From NCBI RefSeq assembly GCF_020085105.1, contig NC_058055.1, positions 21,991,822 to 22,055,821 of the forward strand: a stretch of DNA of 64,000 bases. Reading direction: 5' to 3'. Of the stretch, positions 37,025 through 50,400 are shown in pieces. Position numbers and translations under genes: made by a program. Under the pieces are notes generated by a model, which was given only the letters and a program-made list of their open reading frames with translations, did no database searches and was not told where the DNA came from. Source of the DNA: Siniperca chuatsi. Its lineage: Eukaryota; Chordata; Actinopteri; Centrarchiformes; Sinipercidae. Each line of letters begins with the position of its first letter. The first letter of the stretch is position 1.

Positions 37025-37340
37025 TCTAGTAATGCTTTTATCCAAACTGCTTTACAATTTGCCTCAGTCACCCATTCACACTCACACTGATGCCAGTGAG
37101 CTACCATGCAAGGTGCTGGGCTTACCATCAGGAACACCTTAGGGTTCAGTGTCTTGCCCAAGAACACTGTGAATAGGAGGAGCCAGGGATCGAACTACAG
37201 ACCCTACAATTAATGGATGACCCCAAAGATTTTTTTAAGGGTACCTTGTTTTTTTATTTTCTGTAATGTCCATTTAACAAGGTGCTGACCTGACCATCAG
37301 GAGCAATTTGGGGTTCAGTGTCTTGCCAAAGGACACAAAA
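37025..37340 (+). repeat. Dispersed fish repeat with a second partial copy
   Basis: 37025-37215 carries ACCCATTCACACTCACACTG, GGGTTCAGTGTCTTGCCC and GGAGCCAGGGATCGAAC. 37279-37336 repeats AAGGTGCTGACC, CCATCAGGAGCAA and GGGTTCAGTGTCTTGCC. The type is common in fish genomes; I cannot name the family. Confidence 0.5.
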
Positions 37341-38231
37341 TGCAAAACACACCGATGACACAAAGCAAGGACCATGCGACAGAGACAATGTTCGCGGCAG
37401 TTTCACAACTGAACCTGAATAACCTGGTCGATGATTAACCCCCCCGCAATTACATGGCTGCTAACAAACATATATACAGTTGCAATTTCTTCCTAACAAC
37501 ATACTCTGCATTATGTACTGCCACCAAGATCATCATCATATTCATTAAAAAAAAAAAACAGTTTGGAAAAGGAAAAGGTTCTGAAAAGTTGAGTCTTTTG
37601 GTTTATTTGGACAAGTAATAAATACATTATAGAAGAGTTCAGTTTAATGGCTTACACAAGGAAATTCTTAACAAGAGATGGAAGGTCCAGGGTATCTTTG
37701 TCAGAAATAAATGGTTATTTAGGTGTTGAGGTTGAAACAAATATCACCAAACAAACTCTCCTGAAATTACATCAGTACAGAAAAGCTGAGACCTCTGAAA
37801 CAAGCTACTGATGAAGTTTGATTAACAATGTGCAGCAAAGTTAACCCTGGATACGACATCACATGTCAACAGATGGCAAGCTGCTGGTTACACAACCTCA
37901 GTTGGCTTTGTAGTGGTAAACCCCCAAAGCTATATGACTGAGGCTGCGGGATGCTGATGTAAAGAAGCCTTCATGTAATCTCTGTAGGACTAATTGCAGT
38001 CTTAAAAGGAACATAACCCACAGATTGATTACAACCAACTTATATCCTCAGCGAAAGCACCTCAATCAGACAGGGCAACCATTTCTCTGTGACAAACTGT
38101 TCAACCTACATACACTTAAGTGTATATATTTAACGCAACAGAAAATGGAAATGAATAAAGGCATGAATCATATTTTCCTCAGAGGAAAAAGTGCTATAGT
38201 ATCTTCATTTCTGGACATTTGCTCCAAGTAT

Positions 38232-41200
38232 CTATTTGATTTTGGTCAGAGCTACAGCTCTCCTCTCTGTATTCTGAAACAAGGCTCGGATCAGATTCTT
38301 CACCTCTGAACTGGAGAACTCCAACGCCAGCGGACCTTTACCGTCAGCCCACCTGTGGAGAGCAATCACAGACAAATAAGCCAATCACACATATCGATGA
38401 AAAAAAAAAAAACTAAAAAAACCCCCTGTATAATGGTAACCAGACTGTTGTATATGTCTTTATGACATATAATGTTTGACTCACCCTAAAGGACTAAAAG
38501 TCAGGACATCTTGGCCTTAGCTGCTTAAATTTTTTTTAAAACATTTTCTGTCTCTTGCTAACTGCAATCTATAAAATACAACAACTGGCAAACCAGACCA
38601 ATTAAAGTCCTGAATCTATTATTGAACAAATCACGTCATTCATTCTGCTGTAGGTACATTTTGGGGAAATTAGCAGAAGGGAGAACGAATAAGATAAAAG
38701 AAACTAACTATAGCTGTTTCATGTAAAAAACATATTTAGGGCATTTTACAACTTCAAGCCTAATTGTAATCATTGATTAAAATATATATTTTTTTAAATC
38801 ATCAATTGAATGTGTTTTTCATACCAGCAAATACCCCAAACTGTTTTATTTACTTTATAAAATAATTTGATGCTTTATCAAGTTTCCTTCTTACCTGTCG
38901 ACTATCTCCTGCAAGTTGGCCCGCAGCACAATGACAAGCTCCTTGAAGGTACTCCACTTCTTCACATAGAGAGGCACTTCCTCCTGGTATTTCTTGTTCT
39001 TGTTTTCCTCAGCCAGAGGAATGAAGACCAGCGGACCTTCCTCAATGATGGTTTGGCACAGAGTGTGGAGGTGCTCCCCATCCTCAGAGGAAATATCCTG
39101 TAGGCAGTTCGGTGAGAAATAAAATCCTTATTATTCTCTTATCAAGATTCTGACTTTTCTGTGTTTTTATTTTTTATTATGAGAGATTTGTTAGTGTTTA
39201 ACTTAACAAATGTGGGTATTTTATCAACCTGTGACTGCATCCAAAGCAAAACCAGCTATCCAAACCCATACCTACTGATGGAATTAGAGCGGTGGAAATG
39301 TAAATCATGCTGAATGTTATTTTAGCTATAATAGTGCAGGTAATCCAACCCTCCTCTGCATCAGTATAATCCAAGCCCTACGTATATGGAAAGGGACTGT
39401 GAAAAAAATAAATAAATAAAAGACAAACCTCCAGCATCATGATTTTGGCAATGACCTCTGTGATGGCTGTGTTGAGGAGGTTGCCCATGGCTTTACAATA
39501 GATGCTGACTGGTAGGACATCCTGCCACACTGTTCCCAACTGCTTCAACTGATGGATGACCTGCAATCAAGCAAACAGATGATCACTGTATGAGTGAGAA
39601 GCAGTGCATGAATGAAAAACTGAATAAAAATAAAGCATTGGTGAGACTTATGATGAGCTGCCTCATACAGTCATAGTTATAGCCAGAAAGTTAGAATGCA
39701 ATGCAGCCTCACAAATGACCAGTTTCTGATACACTCTCGTTATTACAACAAATTCACATTTTATTTTTAAGGCCTTTCCTCTTACCTGTCTTACGGCTTT
39801 GCTGGCTGCAATGTAGTTGTCTTCATCATCCAGGTTGCAGAAGTTGTGAGCAGTGGAAAGTCTCTCCAACAGTTCAGCTCTCTGGACGTTCATCTGTGCT
39901 AAGAAGCATTGGGCACCTTGGGAAAATGACAAAAGGGTGCTCAGCATATTTCAAGGCAACTGCAGGTTAGATATTAATATTTCGTATGTAGAAGTGGAAA
40001 TTTTGACAAGAAAGATCAGAAAGGTCACCAAAACAAATGGTGACTTGTTATCTGTGGACCATGAATGTCCACAGGAAATTTCAATAAAATCAAGCCAGTA
40101 GTGTTGGAGAAATCCTTGTCATAGACAAAAGTGTTGGTCAAAGGATCACCAAAATCATTAGGAATCAGCTTCTGGCGACCATGAATTTCTGTAACACATT
40201 TCATGGCAATGTGGCAGACAGTTGTAGAACTGTTTGTTTACCCAGTTTCCTGAATCCAGGCACCATGTCAACAAATGTTGCAACGCCCTCGCTGAGGGGC
40301 TGCGGCAGGTGAGCTCTGAAATGGTGGCCCAGGGTGAGCAGGTGGTGGGCCAGGTACATGCAGTTGTTGTGCTGGATGGCAGCCAGGTGAGGGAACTTGA
40401 GCAGGTTCTCCCTGGATGGAGGAGCAGAGAAACAAGAGACAACCATTTACAGTTTCAGGGGAAATGCGTTGGTTTGATCTGCTATATGTTATGTGATGGA
40501 AACATCCTTACTTGTGGTACGTCGGTACAACATCATAGAACAGCTGGAAGATGTTTCTCACAGTGAAGAAGAGTTGTAAGGCACTAAAAAGAACAATAAC
40601 AGGAATTGATTAGATTCACTTATTCACTGATGATGTTCTGACAAGGCTCAAGCCTCCCTGCCTGGTGACCTAATAAAGCCTCGGCTCTAAAGGTCAGGAT
40701 ATCTTGGCCTCTGCTACTTCGTTTTTTAATTAAAAAAAATAAATAAATCCACCTTATTTTGAGTGACATGCCGATAGGACTTTAATTCATTCATTTATTG
40801 TCAATGTGAAGGTCACTGTCCTCCTTCTGACAGTAGGCTGCAGCTGTATTGACTTGTATAGCTTCATAGTATTTTATAATGATTGTAGATCAACAGTGCT
40901 GTGGGCCAAAGACAAACTCTAAAAGAATAAAAAAAAAAGTGTATCAAATCAAATAATCATAAATAATGCTGAAACTTTACATCATATGAAATTACACAGT
41001 TTGGACTATTGCATAGCACTGTCAGGCACATTCGACTCTTACAGCAGACAGTTGGGTCTATGAGCACTGTTACATACCATTGTGTGGAGCTCCCAACGGC
41101 TTCGCACAGGGTGTTGAGTGCCAGCTCCATCAGCTGCTGCACTGACTCACTGATGCGGCAGGCTGGCAGACACAGACTCCACGCAGACAGCTGCTTTGTG

Positions 41201-44200
41201 TTCTCCATTGTCATCTCCTCCTTGGTGGTCTCTTGCTTCACTTTCACCTTTAAATTTGGAGCAGGCAGCTTGGGAAGACGCAGCTTGTAGTCTGGTGTGA
41301 TCTAACAGAGGAAGATCGAAAATAATGGTAGCAATTAAATAAGACAAACTGCATCTGGAGATTTTGGGGGATATAGCATGTAAAGATGGACTGCAGTATA
41401 GTGAAATCTAATATAGTAGTGCCCATTTTTTGTGAGACAGTCAGAGAGGTACATATTTCAATTCGTTGTTTCCTGGTTGTACTAGGGATAATTAAATAAA
41501 TAAATAAATGTGTGTGTGTGTAGACAAACCATTTGATAAACATCTGTATCACACAACGTTGTTGATAGCATCTTAAAAAGCACTGATTTAACACCGTAGT
41601 GGCCCAAATATAAGACAAGTACAGGTCCCTACGTCAAATTACATTAAAGAGAGTGTTGCATTATGGGTTGTTTGAAGCCTTAATGCTGCTAGGCTATCAA
41701 GTTTCTTCAGGTCCGTTTATAGTGTGTCTTTTAACACTAAAAGTGTTTAGGAAGCTAAGTCTAACCTGCGGGAGATTCGTGTAATGTGTTTGGTTACTAC
41801 ATAAGAAATGATGTGTGAAAACGCGTCTCCCAATGTCTTTACTGCAGAAGTGGACCAGAAACCATATCAAATTTGAGGCAGGTGTCACAGAATGGCATGA
41901 TGAGGAGCTCAAAAAGAGTCTGAAAAAAATGCTAACTGCCAGAGAAAATTATTCTGACCGATTCCAAGAGCCTGACAGAGAGCGCAGGTATGTGACTGAT
42001 AAACAGTATAAAGAAGTAGCTGCACAAATGTGGGATTCACATTCTGCTTAAAGAGAAGTAGGCCTATTTGATGGTTCACTTTTATGAGAGAAAAGGCTTC
42101 AAGCTTTTAGGACTATCGTCTCCTTGGACTAATAGTATCTCTAGAAAACATTTGTTACTAAAATTTGTTTACTGAAAAACAGCTAAACTTAACACCAAAG
42201 TAAATAACATGCATCTTCAATGTTTCCTGTTTCCCATTTCAGGTTATAGCATTTGAACCAATCACCATTCATCCAGACACTCAGCCCCAGCTCACACATA
42301 CTTTGACAGTGTTGTGCATCTTGGAGGTCATGAGTTTGCGGGCTGCCACGATGACATCCTTGCACTTCTTGCTGGCAAAGTGACAGTTGACATCTCTGGC
42401 ATATTTGAGCAGGTCTGTGGAGTCGCCCTGCAGATACTCCATCTCCTTCAGAGACTTCTCAAACTCCTCAGTTTCCTTGATCACCTAGAACAAGTACAAC
42501 AAAATATATTCTGTAAAAATGTATTTCTCATCCATTGATACTAATGTTACACAGACTAAAATAATCTCTTAGAACAGCAAGACAAAGACATACATTTTGT
42601 CTAGAAGGGATCCTTGAGAACTGCTCACAAAAGTGAACGAGTAACCCCTGTATATTTTCTGTTACAATATCGTTACACTATACAAACTTCTGTTAGGTCC
42701 ATACAGTGTTGTAATTCTCCAGCTGGCTGCTGTTGGTGGGAATGGAGTAGAGCAGACACTCGTGGATGATGCACTGGGAAATTTCCTCCCAAACCAGCTC
42801 CCCCAAGATGGCCGAGAGCTTTTTATCACCAATGGACACATCTGAAAAATAACAGAAACGTGACTTGCCTTTCTCAAGCTCATTGTATTGCTGAAATATT
42901 ACACAAAGTTTGAGGTGAACATGGTAATAGATATGATGAATACAGTCATTTGCAGTTCAAATCTCATATTCAGGCTGTCACTACTGAGAACAATATTTGT
43001 AATTTTGAAATTGTCCACCTGCTGACTGGTTCTACTGATTTGACTGCTTTGGGAATGAGAACCATATTGTACCTAGCAGGTGTGCGTGCAGTGTCTTGAG
43101 CACCAGGAGCAGTTTGGTGTAGACCTGTGAAGGAGTGGATCTCTCTTCGTGGCTCTCCTCCAAACACTGTAAAGCAAGGATGGTTCCCTCACCCTGCTGC
43201 TCTGTTACCCTCACTGACAGTGACGGGTACTTTACCAACGGCTTCAACATGGTCTTCAACAGCACCTGACCTGAATGGCAACAACAGAAACCAGTACTGA
43301 GCAGTTTCTGATCTTGGATACATTGTGCTTTAGTGCTAGATCAATAGATTAACTGGGACGATAAATCAGCTGATATTAGCTAATTGCAGATACATCAGCC
43401 GTTAAGTGCAGAAATGCCACAAATATTCTTAGAAACTGTGTCTCCATTACATAGTCCACCAGAGAGCACTGACTAGTTACAGTTTTCATCTGTAAAATGT
43501 CCCACTCAGTACCAATATTGTGTGAATATCAAATTAACTGACAAATTAAGTGTCTGGAAGGTATGAAAACACATTTTTTAATATATCGTGAAAGTACTGC
43601 CTATTTAACAGTGAGTAATGTTGCTTGCTCTTACTGAAGAGTTTGATCTTGTGCTGAAGGTCTCCCTGGATGGCCAGAGCTTGCAGGACACAGCACAGGA
43701 GAGCAGGCGGTTTCGGTTCACCGTCCTTACTGCAAGCATGGCTCAGGTTCAACTCCACCTTCAGGAAGGACTTCAGACCTGCAGGCTCTGGTGGTACACA
43801 TTCAACAGTCACTACTAATGCTTCACGCTCAGATAGGCTTGCTGTCATGTTTTTGAAATGTACAAAACAAGAAATGCTAACAAGTAAAAGACCAGTTTAT
43901 AAAATGCATCAGTTTTGTATGAGCTGGGTGAAAGGCAATGACTGGAATTAATGCAGTCACTGGGTGAAAGGTGAGAGCCAGTGAGTATTGGTTTGCAGCC
44001 TACACAATCCTCTAAGTAAATTCTCCTCTGCCTTTAAGACAACACTGAACGCTGTTGCATTTAAAAAGTTTATTTTGTTTGATGAAGCTATTTTGTGTTG
44101 CAAAAAGTTCAAACTCAGCAAAGTGTGGAACAAAGACTATTTCATATAGTTGTATTAGTACCACATTGGACACACATAGTGTCCAATACACAAGTCTTAC

Positions 44201-46601
44201 CCTTTGAGGACGGTAATCTCCAGATGACGAGGCCCTTCCATTCATCTCCCAGGTGGTAAATTAAGTTTTCTCTCTGCACTGTCAACTCAGAGCTGAGAGC
44301 ACTGAGCAGCGGCAGCTGGGAAGTCTTCCAGCCCTTGAGTGAATCCACACTGGCCCTTGCCTGGAAAAAATATTACCAATCAATCAGTACGTTAACATGC
44401 ACTTAAGAAACCAGGTTACTGTAAATACATGTATAAATGTAGCACGCCAGTAGTGAGAGTTCACCCCTATCCTCGACCTTAATTTAGAAGTATGGCATGC
44501 TTATTTTAAATGTATAAAAGCTCGTCTACACAGGAGGCGTTTCAGCTGCGTTTTTCAGTCGTCTCATTTGATCCAGACAGATGTGCAGATGAAACTTCCT
44601 CTTTTTGGAATTAAACTACACACAGCACACAACACTAACTGACAGTGATTTGTTGTTTGTAGAGTGAGATGTGATTTTTTGTTGTTGTACTTTCAAGTGT
44701 ATTACAGGGGTAGTTGACAGCATGTTTGACATACATACAGAAGGATCTAAATTAGCTCAGTCATAATGTCAGTTTTCGATTAATTGCCCAGCCCTGGTTC
44801 AGAGTAGAGGTAAGATGGTGTGGACATGATGTAAGCAGCTTACCCTTTCCAGCTGGTTGGCTGCATCAACATACTTCTTGTCTGGTAAAGCTTTGCTGAA
44901 CTCCTCCATTGCATTGTGAAACTGAGTAACACAGAAGATATGACACAGAAACATTCAAACATGTAAATTATGGATGCTCAAAGTACCACTGTTTATCTGC
45001 TAATACAATTCTGAGAACTAGACTTTTATTTAATGTATGGCTTACACAAACATATTCCATTTCTTTTTCAGGACAATGCATATAATAACTTTTATTATGA
45101 GCTCATTAGAGAAAGAAATTAATAGAAAAGTATACAGAATAACAATCAGTTTTTTTTCAAGAAAGCGATATCATCCTTATAATTTCACGATGTAGAAAAG
45201 CAACTTTAATTTTATATATATATATATATGATAGGTTCATAATCTGGCTATTGGAGCCATGTGGAAACTCCCTGACACTATTAATTTGTGACAACATATT
45301 ACATTATATTTTACTTAATAAATTGCAGTGTATGTTGTACCTCTTTTAGGTGTCCAAGCATTGTTATGATGATAGTATTTTTCTCCAGCTGCTGCTTCAG
45401 CTTTGCATACTCAGCCACAGCCAAGTGGATATTCTGCTGCACCTGTGTCCACGTGCACAAACACCAAACAGTTAAAAACTATGGCACTGCTGTAAATCTG
45501 CCTCGAACAGAACTGAACCCCCTTTGTTGTGCTCTTCCAGGGGACCTGGCTTAAGTATTGCTTTAACAGTTTCACACATACCTCAGTCTCAATGCAATTT
45601 TTAAGGACATCCATTTCTTTGGAGACCTCATCAACCTGTACCATTAGCTCCTCAGATGCTTGAAGACTAGGTAGGAAGTCACTATACTTCTTGTTTATCA
45701 TGTCACATACTTCTTCCTATGAAAAAACATAAAGAAAACAGAGTAAATTGATAGACCTTTTGTTTTAAGCCCAGAGTGTGACTGTAACTCTCATCCACCT
45801 GTAAAACAGTAGTTGATGTAAATATACTGTTACTCTGGTCTGAACAAATGATGGCTTTACAAAGGTCTGAATTCTCATTTATAGAAAACACAGTCATTAT
45901 ACTATCTTTATTCTATATTGATGCATGCTTTCTATTGAACAAGTGTTCACTGAAAACACAAGGGCATCAACAAAAGAACACAGAGGAATTTATATATACA
46001 TATATAACTATAATAACGATGGATCACAGGTTCAATAATTGTAGCATTAACTTTGTCCTTGACGTTTACAGTTAAGGTTGTCATTTTTGGCTATTCGGGT
46101 GCACTCATAGTGAACTTTACCGACAAACCGAACTGACATAAATTAATATCAAAGGTTTCAAATATGCCTCAAGGTTGTATAGTTTTACTGATATAATCGA
46201 GCCACGTATTCAGATGCCACCACTGGGTCTCTGCACCACATATGGCTTAGCTAACCAGAGTCTTGCTAACAAAAATGCACTTAACGCACTGAATTGAACT
46301 AGCTTGAAAGTCCACTCTGTACTGGCTAATGTTTATTTGCAGATGCGTGTTATTTCAGGGAATACCATGAAAATCCAGCTAACAGTCAAAGGATCAGTGA
46401 AAGTCCATACTTATGAATGTTAGCGCTAACAGCTAACGCTAACGCTAGTTCAAACTTTACTTAGAGTAGCTAATGCTATGCTAGCTAGTGGATTACCTTT
46501 GTATCTTCCACCTTGCGCGACATTTTGCTTATTTTACTGGACAGGTCTTCTTTCTCCAGTTTGCCAGAGCTGGCGAGCACTTCAGTCACAAACGACGCCA
46601 T
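38232..46601 (-). CDS. zw10: Kinetochore / RZZ-complex protein ZW10 (16 exons, 765 aa)
   Basis: ZW10 works in the ROD-ZWILCH-ZW10 complex that brings dynein and the spindle checkpoint to kinetochores, and in the NRZ tether for Golgi-to-ER vesicles. Exons: 46601-46497, 45716-45582, 45436-45341, 44921-44844, 44360-44201, 43787-43635, 43270-43073, 42841-42705, 42484-42302, 41301-41078, 40583-40512, 40411-40242, 39916-39786, 39560-39429, 39097-38895, 38352-38232; sum 2298 nt. Diagnostic runs: N-terminus [20 protein letters not shown], then ISKKYSEFLPS-like [47 protein letters not shown]-region [53 protein letters not shown]-terminus [19 protein letters not shown]. Human ZW10 has 779 residues, so it is complete. 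A possible AATAAA lies at 37602-37607. Confidence 0.97.
45213..45230. repeat. (TA)n microsatellite, zw10 intron
   Basis: A short run of TA repeats in an AT-rich intron. Confidence 0.8.
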
Positions 46602-46721
46602 GCTGTACAATAACGTTATTAGATTTTACACAGCTGTGACAGATCAGCACAACAAAAACTCAAGACCCGCCAGGCGATCTGATTGGCTCCGAGATGTCGG
46701 CGACTGGCTCCTCCTCCGCTC

Positions 46722-46800
46722 CCTTCTTCTTCGTTTTTCATTTGATGACAAATTGCTACCATACACTACCATTACCGCCACCAAGTGTCTTTATCAACTG
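46722..46800 (+). repeat. (CTT)n...ACCGCCACCAAG short repeat, copy C (zw10 start)
   Basis: CTTCTTCTTCGTTTTTCATT is followed by ACTACCATTACCGCCACCAAG. It begins about 120 nt upstream of the zw10 ATG. It is in the same orientation as copies A and B relative to a minus-strand gene. Confidence 0.65.
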
Positions 46801-47097
46801 CCTGCCAGTTGATGATTGAAATTTAACCTAACGGACCGGTCCGGACTTAGAGGGTTCAGTCAAACACTGGATAAAATAGATAAACACCCGACTGGAGTAT
46901 GCAGACATGTAATCAAACAAAATGTGTTGATGTGTCTGATAAGCAGAGGAGACTAGTATCGGCACTGCGGCAAGCAAAAACATAACATTACATTAGGAAG
47001 TTTTCCTTGGAAGGCATATTTAACTAAAAGAAAGAGGGTTTAGTAGAGAGAATTTAGTTTTTTTTCTCCCCCTCTTTTCCAATCTACTGCTCCGTAC

Positions 47098-47200
47098 TCC
47101 AATTCAGTAGGTGGCGGTGACGCTCGTGTAAGCTGGTTTGCGAACCGTCAAAATATCCTAACAAGAAGAAGAAGACGAAGAAGACGAAGAAGAACTACTA
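47098..47200 (-). repeat. (CTT)n...CCGCCACCTACTG short repeat, copy D (mks1 start, inverted)
   Basis: On the plus strand it reads CAGTAGGTGGCGGTGACG, GCTGGTTTGCGAACCGTC, then (AAG)n. It is the most complete of the four copies and inverted to copy C; its (AAG)n end faces the mks1 ATG 275 nt away. Confidence 0.7.
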
Positions 47201-47474
47201 CTGTATCTCTATGACAACGACAACTATCCATTTGCCGTGCTTTGTATTTGACTGGAAAGCTTGTTAGCAACTCTCGTTGTAGCTGTTACTGATAATACCA
47301 GATGTTTCTTCGCTGACATTGGTGTGGCTTACATTTGCAAACGCTGCAAGCGGTTAACTAATAAATTGCAAGTTGTTGCGAGTACGCAAAAGATAAAAAA
47401 AAACTATCTGTGTGCTAACTCTGGCTAACACCAAACCAATAACGTTAGCATTTCGCGATTGTTTGCTAATATTA

Positions 47475-50400
47475 ATGGCAGACTGTTGGAATACAGATAC
47501 TGGAGAAGCTGTGTTTCGGACCCGGGATGCTGTCAAAAACTTGAAAATAAAGTAAGTAGCTGATTGTAATTTTAACATTAGCATAGTTACTAAACTCCAA
47601 TGTGCTAACGTTAACGTTACTCAGAAGGGTGGGAGGATTTACAGTGGACTGCCGTGTTAGTTCAGTGTAACAATCTGCTTCTGCACACCAATTTTCCCAG
47701 CGTCAGGGCACGTTATTTTAACACGGTATCCATTTGTTTCCCCACTTTAGGGTGCGTATAGAGAGGGTGACCTCCACAGCAGCTCTCTCTCAGCACCTGC
47801 AGAGCCAAGTTCTGTCCCAGCAAGAAAGAGGAGCCATTGAACTGGAAACCCTCACCTCACAAGGCCAGACAGGTAAAATTATTTCTACTGCAGGGAGAAA
47901 GACTGATGGTGTTGGTCAGAGGAAAAATACACCACTAGACAGTCTCACAGTTTTCACTTGTCCATATTAACAAGTTCTTTTGTCATTTTGTACTGAAATC
48001 AAATCGTTAAATAACTTGTATTTAAACATTCATACATGTTTTAGGGTGAATGATTACCTCAAAGCATGTTTTAATAACTTGACTTGATTTCTGTTATTCT
48101 CTCACCAGGTGATAATGAGGAAGAGCTGGTGGTGGGCTGGCAGGAGAAACTTTTCAGTCAGGTAGTACACTGAGTGTTTAGCATCCTCATCCCACAGCAA
48201 ATTATAATGATAAACTTCGTATAGCTCAAAGTGATTTAGATTAAAAAGAAAACAACTGAAAGGTCAAGAGTTAAAGCAAATTTGTACTATTATTACTTTA
48301 CTTTTCATTGCAAAAATCTAAATTTATCATTGTGTGTCCTGTTTATGAACCCCACCTCCTCACCATCATGTCTTTCTGTCTGTGGTCCCAGTATGAGATG
48401 GAGCTGTTCCAGAACGAGGCAGCATGTCAGACCCCTCTGGACCGTCAGTACCACACAGAAGTCAAGGCCTTGAACAGGGCCAAGGGCCGGCCAAATCACA
48501 GGATTTTCACATACACTGATCACGACCGCTACACTAACTGTCTTCCATTCCACCAACTGGTAGGTTATGCTGCATCCTACAATGTCAACACCATCATCCA
48601 ATAAGTCACATTACAGTGTTATATTTTCATACACAAAACAGACGAGAGTCAAGCCGAAATAAGAGTCAATAGAAACAAAGTGAATAAGTGAGTTTCTTGC
48701 AGTTTCTTGTAATCATGTCTTTATTTATTTAGCACAGTCTTTGGTGTCAAGTGATTATTGTTGCTGAGGTACCCTCAAATTAATATCTTGTTATGAAATG
48801 TGTTTAAATAATACATAGTTACAGTAGATTATGATTGAAAACTTGTTGTAGGTTTAGAAAAAGCTACTGTATTCAACAAAGTGCATGTCCCCTTGTCATG
48901 AAAGCAGATGTGCTTACTGCCATGTTCACATCTGACCACACAACTGCTGTATAAGCGGTAGTAGCTTAAACTCCTGCTTATGGCAGTCCTTTGTGTATTT
49001 AGTAAAGTGTTAGACAGTTTGTGAATCAATATGGAACATCATATCTGACTGGCACACGCATCGGGAGAGTCTGAAAGTAAGGTTTAAAAAGCGAAAAGGA
49101 GACAAAATTGCTTACTGCATTGTGCTCTACCTTATAGGTGTTGTACACAGACCACAACATGTGACAGTAAGGCATGTGTTTTAAAAAGTTAAAGGATAAA
49201 GCTGGCGTTATTCAATATTTTTCTTCGTATGCTGCTCAATACTTTCTGATTTCCCTACCCAAGCTCATTGATCCCTGCTACAACTTTGAAAAGACGAGAG
49301 ACAAAGGATTTGATTTTATTCTGTTGGGTGTTCTTTCATTTTAGTCAGTGTCTTTAACACTGTTCCCACGGGTCCTTGAAATCCATGAAAGTTTGTGAAT
49401 TTGAGGCGGGGAAATAGACATAAATAGACATGGGTCATTGAAAGTCCTTGAATTTGTATATTTTGTGCAAGAATAGAAAAAGATGTTGTTTTTTTTATAT
49501 TTTTTTGTACTCAGAGTAACGTCACTGTTACACAGCAGCACAATTGAGAAGTGTCCGCACATTCAAGTCTCTCTCTCTTTTTAATTGTTGTCTGTGAGCT
49601 TCTGTAAAGCCTGCTAGTTCTCATTATAAAAAATCTCAGTGTTGTAACAGTAATTAACCTTGATCCGTGTCTCAGACTATGCCATGTTGGGTCCTTGAAT
49701 TTGAGGGAATTGGGCCTGGAAAGTCATTGAAAAGTCCTTGAATTTGATGTTTAAGAAGGTGTGGGAACCATGCTTTAATTTTTTATATTTTATAGTAAGT
49801 TTACCTTGTTTGACACCTTGGTGTTACACATGAACCAGACTTCTCTCCACACTTCCAATGTGAGTGCTGTCACTGCAGGAGGAAGCAGCTTTGCTCCTGT
49901 TGTATAGCACTCATTACAAGATAGCCTTTCTTTGTGAAAATGAATGTGAAACCTGTTGTTTTTTATCCTGTTTTTTATCCTGGAAGCAGCACTCCACTGA
50001 CTTATTGACCACGACCAAATCCAGCCCCACATTCCTGGCTGAAAGGATGGCCAGCGTGAGACACAGACGGCAGGACAGACGCACCATGTAGGTGAAGCAC
50101 CAGTTCCTATTTAAATTAACTGATAACTCAGATTGTCTTCCACGGGGAAATTCTGTATTCTGTTTGCCAATTCTCAAAATGCATGTAATTAGAGTCTCCT
50201 CTTGTAACTAACTTTCTGTCTGTGAAACTTACACTTGCATACAATGCAGTTAGGATCAAATTTCATTAAGAAACTTGCATTCAAACAATGCTTATTAATC
50301 CTCAAAGACAGACAGACTTGTAATGTTTAATGCTTTAAACAGTTATGTGATATGATGGTCTGGTGTATTTTGCAGGGATTGTAGTATCCCTAAGTCAAAG

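Larger units (their letters stand above)
46602..47474. promoter_or_regulatory. Divergent zw10 / mks1 promoter region
   Basis: The two start codons lie 873 bp apart, head to head. A reversed CCAAT word (GATTGGCTC, 46680-46688) lies on the zw10 side and ACCAATAACGTTAGC (47435-47449) on the mks1 side. Copies C and D of the (CTT)n short repeat lie in opposite orientation. No TATA box is evident. A loose X-box-like word (GTATCTCTATGACAAC, 47203-47218) is too poor to claim. Confidence 0.6.

Noticed and set aside
41815-42051. 78-codon plus-strand frame in a zw10 intron
   Set aside because: It reads charged and protein-like, but has no recognised family, no splice partners, and lies within a confident zw10 intron. 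Not enough to call.
47203-47218. X-box for RFX control of mks1 (GTATCTCTATGACAAC)
   Set aside because: Only one half-site fits, and the spacing is 4 instead of 1-3. Too weak to claim, although mks1 is a ciliary gene.
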